A stretch of DNA of 64,000 nucleotides from Candidatus Cacconaster stercorequi (GTDB lineage: Bacteria; Bacillota; Clostridia; Oscillospirales; Oscillospiraceae), in NCBI GenBank assembly GCA_018064925.1, contig JAGHUH010000025.1, positions 1 to 64,000 of the forward strand. The letters are read 5' to 3'. The notes below the pieces were generated by a model that was not told the origin of the DNA, ran no database searches, and worked only from the letters and a program-made list of their open reading frames with translations. Numbering within the stretch: position 1 is the first letter of the stretch; each line of letters begins with the position of its first letter. Shown here one piece after another: positions 42,534 through 51,254 of the stretch. A program made the position numbers and the translations under genes.

Positions 42534-43736
42534 TTACTCCTTTTCCTCCACGGTACAGTGCAGACTGCCCTGTCCCAATCGAATGTGAACCCAGCTGCCC
42601 ACGCTCACCTGCTCGCTGCTCTTCAATACGGTGCCATCCTCGCCCTGCGCCATGGCGTAGCCCCGGCCCAGCACCTTCAATGGACTCATGGCATCCAGCG
42701 AAGCCGTTAATCCGGCAAATCGCTGCTGATTGCTTTGCAGCAGTTCTTTTGCCGTACCGGCCAATTTCTGCTGCACAAAGTCCAACTGCATCCGCTTATC
42801 CTGAATGAATGCCATGGGGTCGGTCAGCGCACGGCTTTCGCTCAAGCCCTTTAAGCGCTGATTTTGCTGCTCCATGCCGTTCAGCTGTCCCTGAATCAAC
42901 CGGATTTGGGTACTTTGCAGATCCTGCAGCAGGGCACTCATATCCGGCACGGCGATCTCCGCCGCATTGGACGGTGTGGATGCCCGGCGATCCGCCACAA
43001 AGTCAGCAATCGTCACATCCGGCTCATGTCCTACCGCCGAAATCACCGGAATTTCAGAGGCATAGATGGCGCGGGCCACCCGCTCATCGTTAAATGCCCA
43101 CAGATCCTCAATGGAACCGCCGCCGCGTCCGGTGATCAGCACATCTGCTAATTTCCAGCGGTTGGCGTAGCGGATGGCACCGACGATCTCCAGAGGTGCC
43201 TCGACACCCTGCACCCGCGCCGGTAGCAGGAGCACTTTGGCGATGGGATAGCGATGCCGCAGGATACGGATCATATCGTGCACCGCCGCTCCGGCGGAGG
43301 AGGTAACGATGGCAATGCGCTGCGGATAGCGCGGCAGGGGCTTTTTATGTGATGCGTCAAATAGACCTTCATTGAAGAGCTTTTCCTTCAGCTGCTCAAA
43401 TGCCACATAGAGATCGCCGATGCCGTCAGCCGTCAACTGCGTGCAGTAAAGCTGATAGGCACCGTCACGGGGAAATACGCTGATTCGACCGGCGGCGATC
43501 ACCTTCATCCCATTTTCCGGACGGAACTTCAGCTTGCCGGCACTGCTGCGGAACATGACACACCGCAGCGCACCATCGCTGTCCTTCAGCGTGAAATAGT
43601 GGTGCCCGGAGGGATATATCTTATAGTTAGACAGCTCGCCGCGGATCAGGATATGCCCCAGCGCCGGTACACCCTCGATGATATTTTTGATATATTGATT
43701 GACCTGGCTGACTGTCAGCACCTGCGGCTCCCTCAT
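42534..43736 (-). CDS. xseA: Exodeoxyribonuclease VII large subunit
   Basis: 400 residues. N-terminal OB fold (L-T-V-S-Q-V-N-Q-Y-I-K...I-R-G-E-L-S-N-Y-K), central catalytic domain with A-I-V-T-S-S-A-G-A-A-V-H-D and G-R-G-G-G-S-I-E-D-L-W-A-F-N-D, then a long coiled-coil (about 265-345). It cuts single-stranded DNA to oligonucleotides. ATG 43736 was preferred to the adjacent TTG. Co-transcribed with xseB and ispA. Confidence 0.97.
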   Translation of the reverse strand: MREPQVLTVSQVNQYIKNIIEGVPALGHILIRGELSNYKIYPSGHHYFTLKDSDGALRCVMFRSSAGKLKFRPENGMKVIAAGRISVFPRDGAYQLYCTQLTADGIGDLYVAFEQLKEKLFNEGLFDASHKKPLPRYPQRIAIVTSSAGAAVHDMIRILRHRYPIAKVLLLPARVQGVEAPLEIVGAIRYANRWKLADVLITGRGGGSIEDLWAFNDERVARAIYASEIPVISAVGHEPDVTIADFVADRRASTPSNAAEIAVPDMSALLQDLQSTQIRLIQGQLNGMEQQNQRLKGLSESRALTDPMAFIQDKRMQLDFVQQKLAGTAKELLQSNQQRFAGLTASLDAMSPLKVLGRGYAMAQGEDGTVLKSSEQVSVGSWVHIRLGQGSLHCTVEEKE

Positions 43737-43756
43737 CAAGTCACCTTCTTTCCATG

Positions 43757-43790
43757 GTAAAACAGGCAGAGCGCTTCGGCTCTGCCTGTT
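43757..43790 (-). terminator. Hairpin terminator between nusB and xseA
   Basis: A 12-bp stem (43761-43772 with 43779-43790) is followed on the minus strand by TTTTACC. It may cut read-through from asp23-nusB into xseA. Confidence 0.7.
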
Positions 43791-43796
43791 GCTTCG

Positions 43797-44246
43797 TTAT
43801 TCCTTGACTTCCTCACGCAGGAAGCTGCCCAGAATACCGTTCATAAACTGCACGGTCTTGGGCTCCTCATAATTCTTTGCAATCTCCACTGCCTCGTTGA
43901 TTGCCACGCCATTGGGGATATCCGGCATATAGAGGATCTCGTACATGGCCACGCGCATGATGGCCGATGCCACCAGAGAAATCCGCTCAAAGCGCCAGCC
44001 CTTGGCATATGTCTCAATGTAATGATCCAGTTCAGCCGCATGCCCTGCCACACCCGTAACCAAACGGCGAATATACTGTGCCTGCTTTTCATTGGGCAGA
44101 TCCGCATAAATCCCGCATTCCGGTGCCAGATCTGCAAAGTTTTCCGTAGAAAGCCGCTGCTCCAGAAATGCCTCCACGGGCAGATCGGTAAAGCTCAATT
44201 CATACGCCAGATGTGTGGCGATCTCTCTTGCCGTGTTGCGTGTCAT
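43797..44246 (-). CDS. nusB: Transcription antitermination factor NusB
   Basis: 149 residues. The all-helical NusB pattern shows T-R-N-T-A-R-E-I-A at the start and R-I-S-L-V-A-S-A-I-M-R-V-A-M-Y-E-I-L-Y...P-N-G-V-A-I-N-E-A-V-E-I-A-K-N-Y at the end. With NusE it binds boxA RNA in rRNA operons. The yqhY-nusB-xseA order is classic for Firmicutes. Confidence 0.95.
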   Translation of the reverse strand: MTRNTAREIATHLAYELSFTDLPVEAFLEQRLSTENFADLAPECGIYADLPNEKQAQYIRRLVTGVAGHAAELDHYIETYAKGWRFERISLVASAIMRVAMYEILYMPDIPNGVAINEAVEIAKNYEEPKTVQFMNGILGSFLREEVKE

Positions 44247-44270
44247 ATCTCTCTATCCTTTTCTTTTGTT

Positions 44271-44630
44271 TCACTCAAAGCTGATGCCGCCCACATGGAC
44301 ATTTACTGCGCTGACCTGGAAACCTGTCATCCCCTCCATTGCACCGAAAACTGCCTTCTGTACCTTATCGGCCACTTCAGCAACAGGGTTTCCATAGCGA
44401 ACGGTCAGGAACAGATTTACGAGCATACCGGCATCGTCCATCTCCACGCGGACACCACGCGCTGTCATCTTTTTGCCGCCCATAAAGTCGGTCATATTGG
44501 CGTTGAGCAGACCGCTCACGCCCTCCACCTCCAGCGCCGCAGAGGTAGCAATGGAAGCCACGACATCCTCAGAAATCTGAATGGTGCCCATATTTTCCTG
44601 ATGGGTCATATATTCCTTATTATCAGCCAT
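44271..44630 (-). CDS. Asp23/Gls24-family protein (YqhY-like)
   Basis: 119 residues from ATG 44630, nine bases after AAGGAG. The Asp23 domain is evident: G-T-I-Q-I-S-E-D-V-V-A-S-I-A...A-L-E-V-E-G-V, G-V-R-V-E-M and V-R-Y-G-N-P-V-A-E-V-A-D-K-V-Q. YqhY in Bacillus influences acetyl-CoA carboxylase and lipid synthesis; accBC normally precedes it but is absent between spoIIIAH and this gene here. A good promoter lies directly upstream. Confidence 0.9.
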   Translation of the reverse strand: MADNKEYMTHQENMGTIQISEDVVASIATSAALEVEGVSGLLNANMTDFMGGKKMTARGVRVEMDDAGMLVNLFLTVRYGNPVAEVADKVQKAVFGAMEGMTGFQVSAVNVHVGGISFE

Positions 44631-44665
44631 AGCTAAATTCTCCTTAATTATCATTCGTACCTGTA

Positions 44666-44694
44666 AGTATACCATTCTCCCGGCAAAAATACAA
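44666..44694 (-). promoter_or_regulatory. SigA promoter of the asp23-nusB unit
   Basis: Minus strand TTGTAT (44694-44689), 17-base spacer, TATACT (44671-44666). Confidence 0.75.
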
Positions 44695-44719
44695 CAACTA
44701 ATTTACAGAATCTGCATCG

Positions 44720-45265
44720 TTATGCGGTGGCTTCCATAATTTTAATCTGCTGTGGCGTATAATCCGTTTCATTCACAACGATATCCTTGATGCGGGCCAC
44801 ATCTGTGGTATCCAGTCCATCAGCATCGGACACCACCACGCTGATGGAATCCTCCCCCATAAAGGCCACGCAATCGGCGTAGCCCTTGGCGGTGACCAAA
44901 CTTTCGATCTGCGCCTCCGCCACCGTATATGCCGCCAGTACCTGCAGCGACTCGGATGCTTCGTTCAGCACATCCTCCGTGGCGTTTTCGTCCACCTCTG
45001 CCTCCTTGAGCATACTGATGGCATTGTCCCGTGCCTGCTTGCGGCTCAGGCGTGCCGTGGCGAAGTAGTCATTCTCATCCGCCGTCTGCTCTGCCGCGGT
45101 TTTTTCCGTAGCCTGCTCCTCCTGTCCGCTGACCAGTGTGGATTGACCCAACACCTTGGATGTGTCCTCCACGCCGCCGGCATAGCGCCAATTCAGATAT
45201 ACCGCGGCGCAGACAAAAATCAGCACCGTTGCCACCACGGCACGCTTCTTCCATACCTGTTTCAT
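44720..45265 (-). CDS. spoIIIAH: Stage III sporulation protein AH
   Basis: 181 residues from ATG 45265, seven bases after GGAGG. One transmembrane helix (about 9-24) is followed by an acidic linker and the YscJ/FliF-like ring-building domain (L-S-R-K-Q-A-R-D-N-A...Y-A-D-C-V-A-F-M...V-V-V-S-D). In Bacillus SpoIIIAH spans the intermembrane space and binds forespore SpoIIQ, forming the feeding-tube channel. Last gene of the spoIIIA operon. Confidence 0.93.
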   Translation of the reverse strand: MKQVWKKRAVVATVLIFVCAAVYLNWRYAGGVEDTSKVLGQSTLVSGQEEQATEKTAAEQTADENDYFATARLSRKQARDNAISMLKEAEVDENATEDVLNEASESLQVLAAYTVAEAQIESLVTAKGYADCVAFMGEDSISVVVSDADGLDTTDVARIKDIVVNETDYTPQQIKIMEATA

Positions 45266-45287
45266 TTCGCTTCCTCCTGCCTTCCTT

Positions 45288-45800
45288 TTATGATTGCCAC
45301 TTAACAATAGATATTTTGTCCGTCCGCAGACCCGTCAACGCCGCCACCGCCTCGGTAATCGCCAATCGCACGGCACTGTCGTCTGCCCCCTCGCATACTA
45401 CCACCGCACCCTGAAACACGGGATAGATCTGTCCGGTGACTACCACCTCCTGTGTACCGCTCCCTCGATTGATCGTCACCGGCTCGTGTCGGCTCTTATT
45501 GTCGCCGCTTTGCTCCAGACTCTCGTCGGTATCCTCTGCCAGCTGCAGCTGTGAGGCGCTTTGCAGCGTCAGCATGATCCGCAGCTTTCCGGTTCCCTGG
45601 ATCTGCCCCAGAATGGTTTCCATCTTTTCCTCGACTTCCTCCAATGAAAAGTTTTCTCCGTTTTCGGTGGAGGATGCCTCCTTTCCCGCACTTTTTGTTC
45701 CTGTCGGCAGCAGCATCAGCAGCACGCCGGCCAGCACGATTAAAACGGCATATTTGTACTTCTTCCACAATCCGATGATTGTCTCACGATTCAGACTCAT
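45288..45800 (-). CDS. spoIIIAG: Stage III sporulation protein AG
   Basis: 170 residues. One membrane helix (about 16-33), then a variable linker and a ring-building motif domain with L-R-I-M-L-T-L-Q-S and T-E-A-V-A-A-L-T-G-L...I-S-I-V-K. SpoIIIAG forms a large ring in the mother-cell membrane of the SpoIIIA-SpoIIQ complex. The ATG at 45800 overlaps the spoIIIAF stop (ATGA). Confidence 0.92.
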   Translation of the reverse strand: MSLNRETIIGLWKKYKYAVLIVLAGVLLMLLPTGTKSAGKEASSTENGENFSLEEVEEKMETILGQIQGTGKLRIMLTLQSASQLQLAEDTDESLEQSGDNKSRHEPVTINRGSGTQEVVVTGQIYPVFQGAVVVCEGADDSAVRLAITEAVAALTGLRTDKISIVKWQS

Positions 45801-46264
45801 CCTCCCACCCACCTTTGATGATCCGCCGAAATTCCCAGATCCTGCCGGATGATCTCGGACAGTTCTCCATTTTTCGGAATGTCCAGCGTTACCGCAATCG
45901 GATACGGCACGCCGTCGCGCAGCTCGGTATCGACCTGTGCCCGGCAGTCCAATCCCAATTGCACCGCTTTGTCCGATATATATGCGGCAGTCTTTTCCTG
46001 TATGATTTCTTCCATCTCTTTTTCATCGTCCTCCTGATATTGTTCGATTTTCTCTTGAATATCCATCTGATACGCGGCGTAGCGGTCAGACAGACGCTCC
46101 CAATCTGTCCCTGCCACAGGACGCAGTATGACCAGCAGCATGATGAGTCCCCCGGTGATTCCGGCAACGGTACGCATTATGCCTCTTGGCAGCAATCCAT
46201 ACAGAACGGATAACAGCATCGCCGATGCGATGAATTCCAAGATCCAACTGCGCAATGACGCCAT
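45797..46264 (-). CDS. spoIIIAF: Stage III sporulation protein AF
   Basis: 155 residues with two N-terminal membrane helices (about 8-25 and 30-50) and a soluble domain (about 95-150) containing C-R-A-Q-V-D-T-E-L and V-T-L-D-I. The S-W-I-L-E-F-I-A-S-A-M-L-L start is typical. It is a component of the SpoIIIA channel. Confidence 0.9.
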   Translation of the reverse strand: MASLRSWILEFIASAMLLSVLYGLLPRGIMRTVAGITGGLIMLLVILRPVAGTDWERLSDRYAAYQMDIQEKIEQYQEDDEKEMEEIIQEKTAAYISDKAVQLGLDCRAQVDTELRDGVPYPIAVTLDIPKNGELSEIIRQDLGISADHQRWVGG

Positions 46265-46276
46265 ACCTGTCCTCCT

Positions 46277-47365
46277 TCATGAAATGCTGATGGCAACCAA
46301 TGATGCGATGGAGATCAACAGCAGCAAGGCACTTGTTCCCGCCATACCCAATATCAGGCCAAATGCCCCGCCCAATGCATCAATCAGCTTCGTCAGTAAT
46401 TCCGAGCCAATGGTACCGGCCAGAAAAGCTGTAAGCTTATAGAGCAGATACTGTACTCCCAGATGCAGAAACGGCAGCAGACATACTGCCAGCACCGCCA
46501 GCATCCCCACCACGCCGATGCTGTTTTTCAGCATCTCCGCGCCGGCCAGCACGCTGAGTGTAGCATCGCTGATGATATTGCCCACCACCGGTACTGCGGC
46601 ACCGATGACCGAACGGGTCATGTGCACGGTCAGTGCATCGGCCGAGCCGGTCACGGCACCAGCCAGCGTCAGATAACCGGTAAACAGCACCAATGACCCG
46701 GTCAGAAGCCATGTGATCCCCTTACAGATTCCCTTTGCGATACGCTCCGGTTTCTGCTCCGGAAGCAGGGCCGCCACCACAGAAACCGCAATATAGCAGT
46801 ATACCAGCGGCAGCAGGATATTGCGGATCAGCGTAATCAGAATATCGGAAAAGAACACTGTTGCCACCTGCTTCACGCCGGCAGATACGATACCGCCACC
46901 AGCCGCTACTGCCGCTGCCAATGTAGGCAGCAGCGCCTTGGAGAATACATCCAACTGATCAATGGTTTCCACACCCATACCGATCAGCGATGTCATATTC
47001 CCCGCCGTGATGAGGGTAATCGCCAACACGCCGACCACAGAGACCGTATTGCGCACCCCGGTATTTCCCGCCGCCTGAAAACAATCCTCCCCAATTGCAC
47101 ACAGCAATACCACGCACAAAATCAGTACCGCGCTCCGTGTGCTCTCTTTGACAATACCGCCAAGACATTCACAGGTCCTTTCCCATAAGTACCCACCGCC
47201 GTTACTCAACGCTTCGTGGTTGATCTCATCCGTATCCAGGTGATCCAGCAGCTCTTGAGCCTGCTGCGGCAGCGCGTCCTGTATGGCATCCGGCAGGGCA
47301 GCGGCTTCGACTCGCATTGGCAGCAGACTTGCCAGCAGCAGAAAAATAATCATTTGATATTTCAT
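46277..47365 (-). CDS. spoIIIAE: Stage III sporulation protein AE
   Basis: 362 residues: signal-like N-terminus (about 5-22) and about eight membrane segments. The family core A-I-G-E-D-C-F...N-T-V-S-V-V-G and the long hydrophobic second half match SpoIIIAE, the polytopic permease-like part of the complex. ATG 47365 overlaps the spoIIIAD stop (ATGA), so the eight codons upstream in the open frame are not used. Confidence 0.94.
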   Translation of the reverse strand: MKYQMIIFLLLASLLPMRVEAAALPDAIQDALPQQAQELLDHLDTDEINHEALSNGGGYLWERTCECLGGIVKESTRSAVLILCVVLLCAIGEDCFQAAGNTGVRNTVSVVGVLAITLITAGNMTSLIGMGVETIDQLDVFSKALLPTLAAAVAAGGGIVSAGVKQVATVFFSDILITLIRNILLPLVYCYIAVSVVAALLPEQKPERIAKGICKGITWLLTGSLVLFTGYLTLAGAVTGSADALTVHMTRSVIGAAVPVVGNIISDATLSVLAGAEMLKNSIGVVGMLAVLAVCLLPFLHLGVQYLLYKLTAFLAGTIGSELLTKLIDALGGAFGLILGMAGTSALLLLISIASLVAISIS

Positions 47366-47748
47366 AGCATTGATTGCAGCATCTCCCATACGGCATTAAA
47401 CAGCGGCAGCGATACCAGAACGGCACCGAAAGATCCCACCATTTCCATCAGACTCGCCATGGCAGCTTGTCCGGCATCACGGCACAGGTCTGCTCCGATG
47501 CGACTGATGACGGCGATACCCAGCGTTTTGATCAGCGGCACAAAAATATCAGGTGGCAAGTTGCTTGCATCCATCATCTGCCGCACAAATGCATTGATTT
47601 CCTCCAGCGTTCCCATCAGCGCCGCCAGTACCACGAGGCAGACCGCAAGTGCCAACAGCATTCCCATTTCCGGGTTGTTCTTTTTGACCAGCACCGTCAG
47701 CACCGCGCAAACAAGACACAGTGCTGCCATACGAATGACCGTATCCAT
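47362..47748 (-). CDS. spoIIIAD: Stage III sporulation protein AD
   Basis: 128 residues with about four membrane helices and the family stretch L-V-K-K-N-N-P-E-M-G-M-L-L-A-L-A. Start set at 47748, overlapping the spoIIIAC stop by one base. It is part of the membrane base of the SpoIIIA channel. Confidence 0.93.
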   Translation of the reverse strand: MDTVIRMAALCLVCAVLTVLVKKNNPEMGMLLALAVCLVVLAALMGTLEEINAFVRQMMDASNLPPDIFVPLIKTLGIAVISRIGADLCRDAGQAAMASLMEMVGSFGAVLVSLPLFNAVWEMLQSML

Positions 47749-47942
47749 CACAAGGAAAACAGCGACTTCACCAGATCAAACAGGTCGCTGATCTGCTGCA
47801 CCAGCATCATCATCACCACCACAAGTCCTGCCAGCGTTGTCATCATAGCCTGTTCTTCCCGTCCGCTGCGTACCAGTAATTGGTTTAACACCGACACCAG
47901 AATACCGATCGCTGCTATTTTGAAAATCAGATCTACATCCAT
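47748..47942 (-). CDS. spoIIIAC: Stage III sporulation protein AC
   Basis: 64 residues with two hydrophobic helices (about 4-22 and 32-56) and the sequence I-F-K-I-A-A-I-G-I-L-V-S-V-L-N-Q, which matches SpoIIIAC. It resembles AD and may have arisen by duplication. Confidence 0.93.
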   Translation of the reverse strand: MDVDLIFKIAAIGILVSVLNQLLVRSGREEQAMMTTLAGLVVVMMMLVQQISDLFDLVKSLFSL

Positions 47943-47958
47943 TGTTGTTCCTCTCTTG

Positions 47959-48438
47959 TCATATCAGAAGAATGATCAGCATTCCCGCGGCAGAAAACAC
48001 CACCGTCAGGTGCAGTTTTTCCTCCTGCCGCTGCTTTGCGTGCAATTCCTCGTGCAGCTTATGCAGATGTTCTGCCGCCATATTCAGATTGCCCATGATG
48101 CGTTTTTCGTCGCCGCATAGCTCCGTATTTTGCAGGCACTCCCGCGCCTCCTGCATTTTAAGTGCGGCAAAGGCGGACTGCCAGGCATCCTGCAGCGGAA
48201 TTTCCAGACGCAATCCATCGGAAACTGCCGCAAAATAGGCTCCGCACAGGGGACGTTTTGCCTGTTGGGCAATAATATCCGGCAGCATTTGGCGCTTCCA
48301 GCGAATACCGGTCTCCATGTCCCGCAGTGCCGCTTCCAGTTCGCCAAGCAATCGCAATGTGCGCCGTCTGCTTCGCACATCTGCCGCCGCGATCCACACA
48401 CTGCCGCTCAAAATCATCACAATGCCAAGTGCCCTCAT
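47959..48438 (-). CDS. spoIIIAB: Stage III sporulation protein AB
   Basis: 159 residues from ATG 48438, which overlaps the spoIIIAA stop (ATGA). A hydrophobic N-terminus (about 3-20), a helical middle with L-G-E-L-E-A-A-L-R-D-M-E-T-G-I-R-W and a C-terminal membrane segment (about 139-159) match SpoIIIAB, related to type II secretion F proteins. It is thought to work with the AA ATPase. Confidence 0.93.
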   Translation of the reverse strand: MRALGIVMILSGSVWIAAADVRSRRRTLRLLGELEAALRDMETGIRWKRQMLPDIIAQQAKRPLCGAYFAAVSDGLRLEIPLQDAWQSAFAALKMQEARECLQNTELCGDEKRIMGNLNMAAEHLHKLHEELHAKQRQEEKLHLTVVFSAAGMLIILLI

Positions 48439-49352
48439 AGCCGCTCCGTTTGATATGTTCGCGCTCCGCCACATTTCTGAATGGTGATCGTTTTTTCAAA
48501 GACTCGCATCTCCAGTAATCGGTGAAATAGCGGCTTTTGCTCCAATTCGCGGCGATCTGCGGCGTGTATGGTGGCCAACAGCTTCACGCCGCAGTTGGCG
48601 GCCTGCTCCATGGCTATCAGATCTTCTCCGGAGGTAATCTCATCCACAGCAATGATTTGTGGATTAACCCCGCGCAGAAGCATCGGAATTGCTACCGCTT
48701 TCGGACAGGCATCCAGCACATCGGTATGGCAGCCCACCGATAATTGCGGCTGTCCCCGATACATGGCCGCCACCTCGCCTCGCTCATCCGCCAAGGCCAC
48801 CCGATGGGCGCTCACATCTTCCGACCCGTCGGAGAGCAGCCGCACCATATCCCGCAGCAGCGTCGTTTTCCCCAATCCCGGCGGCGCCAGAATGAGTGAG
48901 CTGACAAAGTGTCCGCCCTCAAATATCTGTGCGGCAAGGTTGTCGGCAAGTCCGATTTTCTCCCGTCCGATGCGGATGACTGCTGATGAATAGTCCCTCA
49001 TCTCCGTATTGGCCCCATTTCGCACCACCGCCGTGCCGCATAAGCCGATGCGGAATCCCCCCTCCGCTGAGAGATAACCCCTGCGGATGGTTTCGCTGAA
49101 CGCATAGCGGGAATAACCGGTAACAGCATCGCATAACTGCTCAAGATCCGTCTGTGTCACGGCGTCCCCGTGCCTTTCAGCCATGATTTCCCCCTCCGGC
49201 AGCAGAATGGTCATTGCCTGTCCCACACGCAGCCGTAATTCCTCTGCCGCGGCCTTTTGCCAATCCGGCACCTGCATCGCTGCCCTCCGCCGCCCAGGCG
49301 GCAGGAGCGCAGCCGCCTGCTCATAGCGGGCGATGGCGTAGGATTTCTTCAC
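48435..49352 (-). CDS. spoIIIAA: Stage III sporulation protein AA (ATPase)
   Basis: 305 residues from GTG 49352, which has GAGAGG eight bases upstream. The open frame reaches GTG 49385, but that codon lies inside the -10 box of the SigE-like promoter. Walker A is A-P-P-G-L-G-K-T-T and Walker B is I-I-A-V-D-E-I-T; A-T-I-H-A-A-D is the secretion-ATPase histidine box. It resembles type II/IV secretion ATPases and is expected to power the SpoIIIA-SpoIIQ channel. First gene of the eight-gene operon. Confidence 0.94.
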   Translation of the reverse strand: MKKSYAIARYEQAAALLPPGRRRAAMQVPDWQKAAAEELRLRVGQAMTILLPEGEIMAERHGDAVTQTDLEQLCDAVTGYSRYAFSETIRRGYLSAEGGFRIGLCGTAVVRNGANTEMRDYSSAVIRIGREKIGLADNLAAQIFEGGHFVSSLILAPPGLGKTTLLRDMVRLLSDGSEDVSAHRVALADERGEVAAMYRGQPQLSVGCHTDVLDACPKAVAIPMLLRGVNPQIIAVDEITSGEDLIAMEQAANCGVKLLATIHAADRRELEQKPLFHRLLEMRVFEKTITIQKCGGARTYQTERL

Positions 49353-49383
49353 TTTTTTCGCCTCTCTCACAGTGTGATAGTCC

Positions 49384-49412
49384 ACTATATGGCACCTTGT
49401 CCCCCGGTATGC
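49384..49412 (-). promoter_or_regulatory. SigE-like promoter of the spoIIIA operon
   Basis: Minus strand GCATACC (49412-49406), 14-base spacer, CATATAGT (49391-49384), against the consensus KMATATT-N14-CATACANT. spoIIIA is under SigE in Bacillus. Confidence 0.7.
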
Positions 49413-49413
49413 A

Positions 49414-49450
49414 TAAAAAAATAAGACGGGAGGATTTCTCCTCTCGTCTT
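49414..49450 (-). terminator. Terminator of the DUF4364 gene
   Basis: A 12-base stem with one mismatch and a GAAA loop is followed on the minus strand by ATTTTTTTAT. It insulates the spoIIIA operon from the gene upstream. Confidence 0.85.
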
Positions 49451-49464
49451 GCGCATGATATCAT

Positions 49465-49995
49465 TCAGTTGTTTGTCGGTGCATACAGCACGGACAGCAT
49501 ATCCGTATAGACCTGCTCCGGATTTTTGCGAAACCGATTTGCCAGATCATTGGCCATTGCCTCTGTGGCAACCATAAGCTCCAGATGCATCAGGTTGTCC
49601 AAATCGTCGTTGAGCGACAGTTCCACGGTATAGGTGCCGTTTTCGCGGCGGCTGATTCTGGCACGCACCTGCGCCTGACGCAGCAATTCCTTATTGCACG
49701 CGGCAATCTTTTTGTCCGCCCGCATACGAACAGAGTACGGCAGACTGGTTTCGCAGATGGCGCTGTTGCGCAGTCCTTTGGCGGTAATGGCGTAGCAATC
49801 GTCTTCTGTCATGCGCAGATGTTCGGTTTTCACCAGATCGTTCAGGCAAACGGAAAATGCAAAATAGTCGATCCCGTCATCGCACATGGTCAGATCCTGC
49901 ATCCCTGCCAAAGGCAGTGGTTGGGCAACGCGGGCAGCAATATACAAAATCAAGAACTTGATCTCCAACTCATCCCGGATAAAACCATTTCCCAT
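49465..49995 (-). CDS. DUF4364 family protein
   Basis: 176 residues from ATG 49995, eight bases after AAAGGAGG. The start (I-x-D-x-L-E-I-K-F-L-I-L-Y-I) and the winged-helix-like middle (F-x-F-S-V-C-L-N-D-L-V-K-T-E-H-L...I-T-A-K-G) match DUF4364, a Clostridia family that looks like a PadR/winged-helix transcription factor fused to a small beta domain. Target unknown. Single-gene unit with promoter and terminator. Confidence 0.85.
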   Translation of the reverse strand: MGNGFIRDELEIKFLILYIAARVAQPLPLAGMQDLTMCDDGIDYFAFSVCLNDLVKTEHLRMTEDDCYAITAKGLRNSAICETSLPYSVRMRADKKIAACNKELLRQAQVRARISRRENGTYTVELSLNDDLDNLMHLELMVATEAMANDLANRFRKNPEQVYTDMLSVLYAPTNN

Positions 49996-50020
49996 ATCAT
50001 TACCCTCCTTTACTGTTTGT

Positions 50021-50049
50021 ATTATAAAGAAAAATTCTTCTTTTGTACA
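50021..50049 (-). promoter_or_regulatory. SigA promoter of the DUF4364 gene
   Basis: Minus strand TGTACA (50049-50044), 17-base spacer, perfect TATAAT (50026-50021). Confidence 0.7.
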
Positions 50050-50082
50050 GGCTTCTTTTTGCAAAAATGGCCAAAGAATACA

Positions 50083-50111
50083 TTGCGGCTTTTGGCAATT
50101 TTTGATATGAT
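50083..50111 (+). promoter_or_regulatory. SigA promoter of the DUF3048 lipoprotein gene
   Basis: TTGCGG (50083-50088), 17-base spacer, TATGAT (50106-50111), about 38 bases before the start codon. Confidence 0.7.
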
Positions 50112-50148
50112 AAAAAAGTAAGCTTTCACGGAAAGAGAGGATTATCTC

Positions 50149-51201
50149 ATGAAAAAATGGATTGCACTTCTGATGTCAATGCTGATGCTGCTTGCCTGCT
50201 GTGTCGGCTGTGGTGCAAAAAAGCCGGAAGAACCCGCTCAGGAGCCCGTAGCAGAAAAAGCGATACCGACCCCGAAACCGGAACCGGTCGTCGTTCCCAA
50301 TCCCCTGACCGGTGAGCCGCTTAATAATGCGGATGCAGTCAATAACCGTCCTGTAGCCGTTATGCTGAACAATATCCACTACGCCATGCCGCAGCACGGT
50401 GTTTCCGATGCGGACATGATTTTTGAGTTCAATGTAGAGGGCGGTATCACGCGCATGGTGGGCTTCTTCCAGGAGCCGGACAAGGTCGGCACCATCGGCT
50501 CCGTTCGCAGTGCCCGTCCCTGCTTCGTGGAAACCGTTCTGGGTATGGATGCCTTTTATGCACATTGCGGCGGCAGTCAGGAAGCACTGAATATGATTTA
50601 TAATCTGGGCATTGATGATCTGAACGCCACCGAGGGTGTGTTCTGGCGCGATGCGGAGCGTGCCAAAACCATGGACTACGAGCACACGCTGATGACCTCC
50701 GGTGAAAATCTGGCCAATTACATTGCCGGCAGTGATTGGCGCCTCCAGCACAACGCCGATTACGAGTACCCCATTACTTATGTAGAAGATGGTACCCCTG
50801 CCAATGGAACGGACGCCAATCATGTCGCCGTGCGTTTTTCCAACTACAAAACCGGCACATTTGATTATAACGCCAAAAATGGAAAGTACATGATCGGTCA
50901 GTATGACAGTGAGTATATCGACGGCAACACTGGCAATCAGGTCGGTGTGACCAATCTGCTGGTTCTGCGCACCACAGTTTATGACAGCGGCGACAGTAAG
51001 GGCCACATGGTCATTGATCTGCAGGGCTCCGGCGACGGTATGTTCTTCTGCGGCGGCAAGGCCATAGAGATCAACTGGGAAAAAGCAGAGATGTCCGATC
51101 CCTTTACTTACTATCTCACCGACGGTACACCGCTGTCTCTGGGCGTGGGGCACACCTATGTCTGCGTGATTGCCAATGACGCAGATGTCACCGTGGAATA
51201 G
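50149..51201 (+). CDS. DUF3048 (YerB-like) lipoprotein
   Basis: 350 residues. A lipoprotein signal peptide ends at L-L-A-C17 or C-V-G-C21, followed by a proline-, glutamate- and lysine-rich linker (about 23-50). The DUF3048 domain follows: N-P-L-T-G-E-P, N-R-P-V-A-V-M-L-N-N, Q-H-G-V-S-D-A-D-M-I-F-E, G-x-I-G-S-V-R-S-A-R and the C-terminal half with V-T-N-L-L-V-L. It is anchored to the outer face of the membrane. YerB relatives have no firm function. Single-gene unit ending in a strong terminator. Confidence 0.92.
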   Translation: MKKWIALLMSMLMLLACCVGCGAKKPEEPAQEPVAEKAIPTPKPEPVVVPNPLTGEPLNNADAVNNRPVAVMLNNIHYAMPQHGVSDADMIFEFNVEGGITRMVGFFQEPDKVGTIGSVRSARPCFVETVLGMDAFYAHCGGSQEALNMIYNLGIDDLNATEGVFWRDAERAKTMDYEHTLMTSGENLANYIAGSDWRLQHNADYEYPITYVEDGTPANGTDANHVAVRFSNYKTGTFDYNAKNGKYMIGQYDSEYIDGNTGNQVGVTNLLVLRTTVYDSGDSKGHMVIDLQGSGDGMFFCGGKAIEINWEKAEMSDPFTYYLTDGTPLSLGVGHTYVCVIANDADVTVE

Positions 51202-51217
51202 CCCTCTCATAATCAAC

Positions 51218-51249
51218 AAAAAAGTCCCACCAAATCGGTGGGACTTTTT
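51218..51249. terminator. Bidirectional terminator between the DUF3048 gene and the cysteine-rich gene
   Basis: A stem of about 13 bp (AAAAAGTCCCACC with its complement) lies between convergent genes, with T runs on both sides. Confidence 0.88.
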
Positions 51250-51254
51250 CAATT

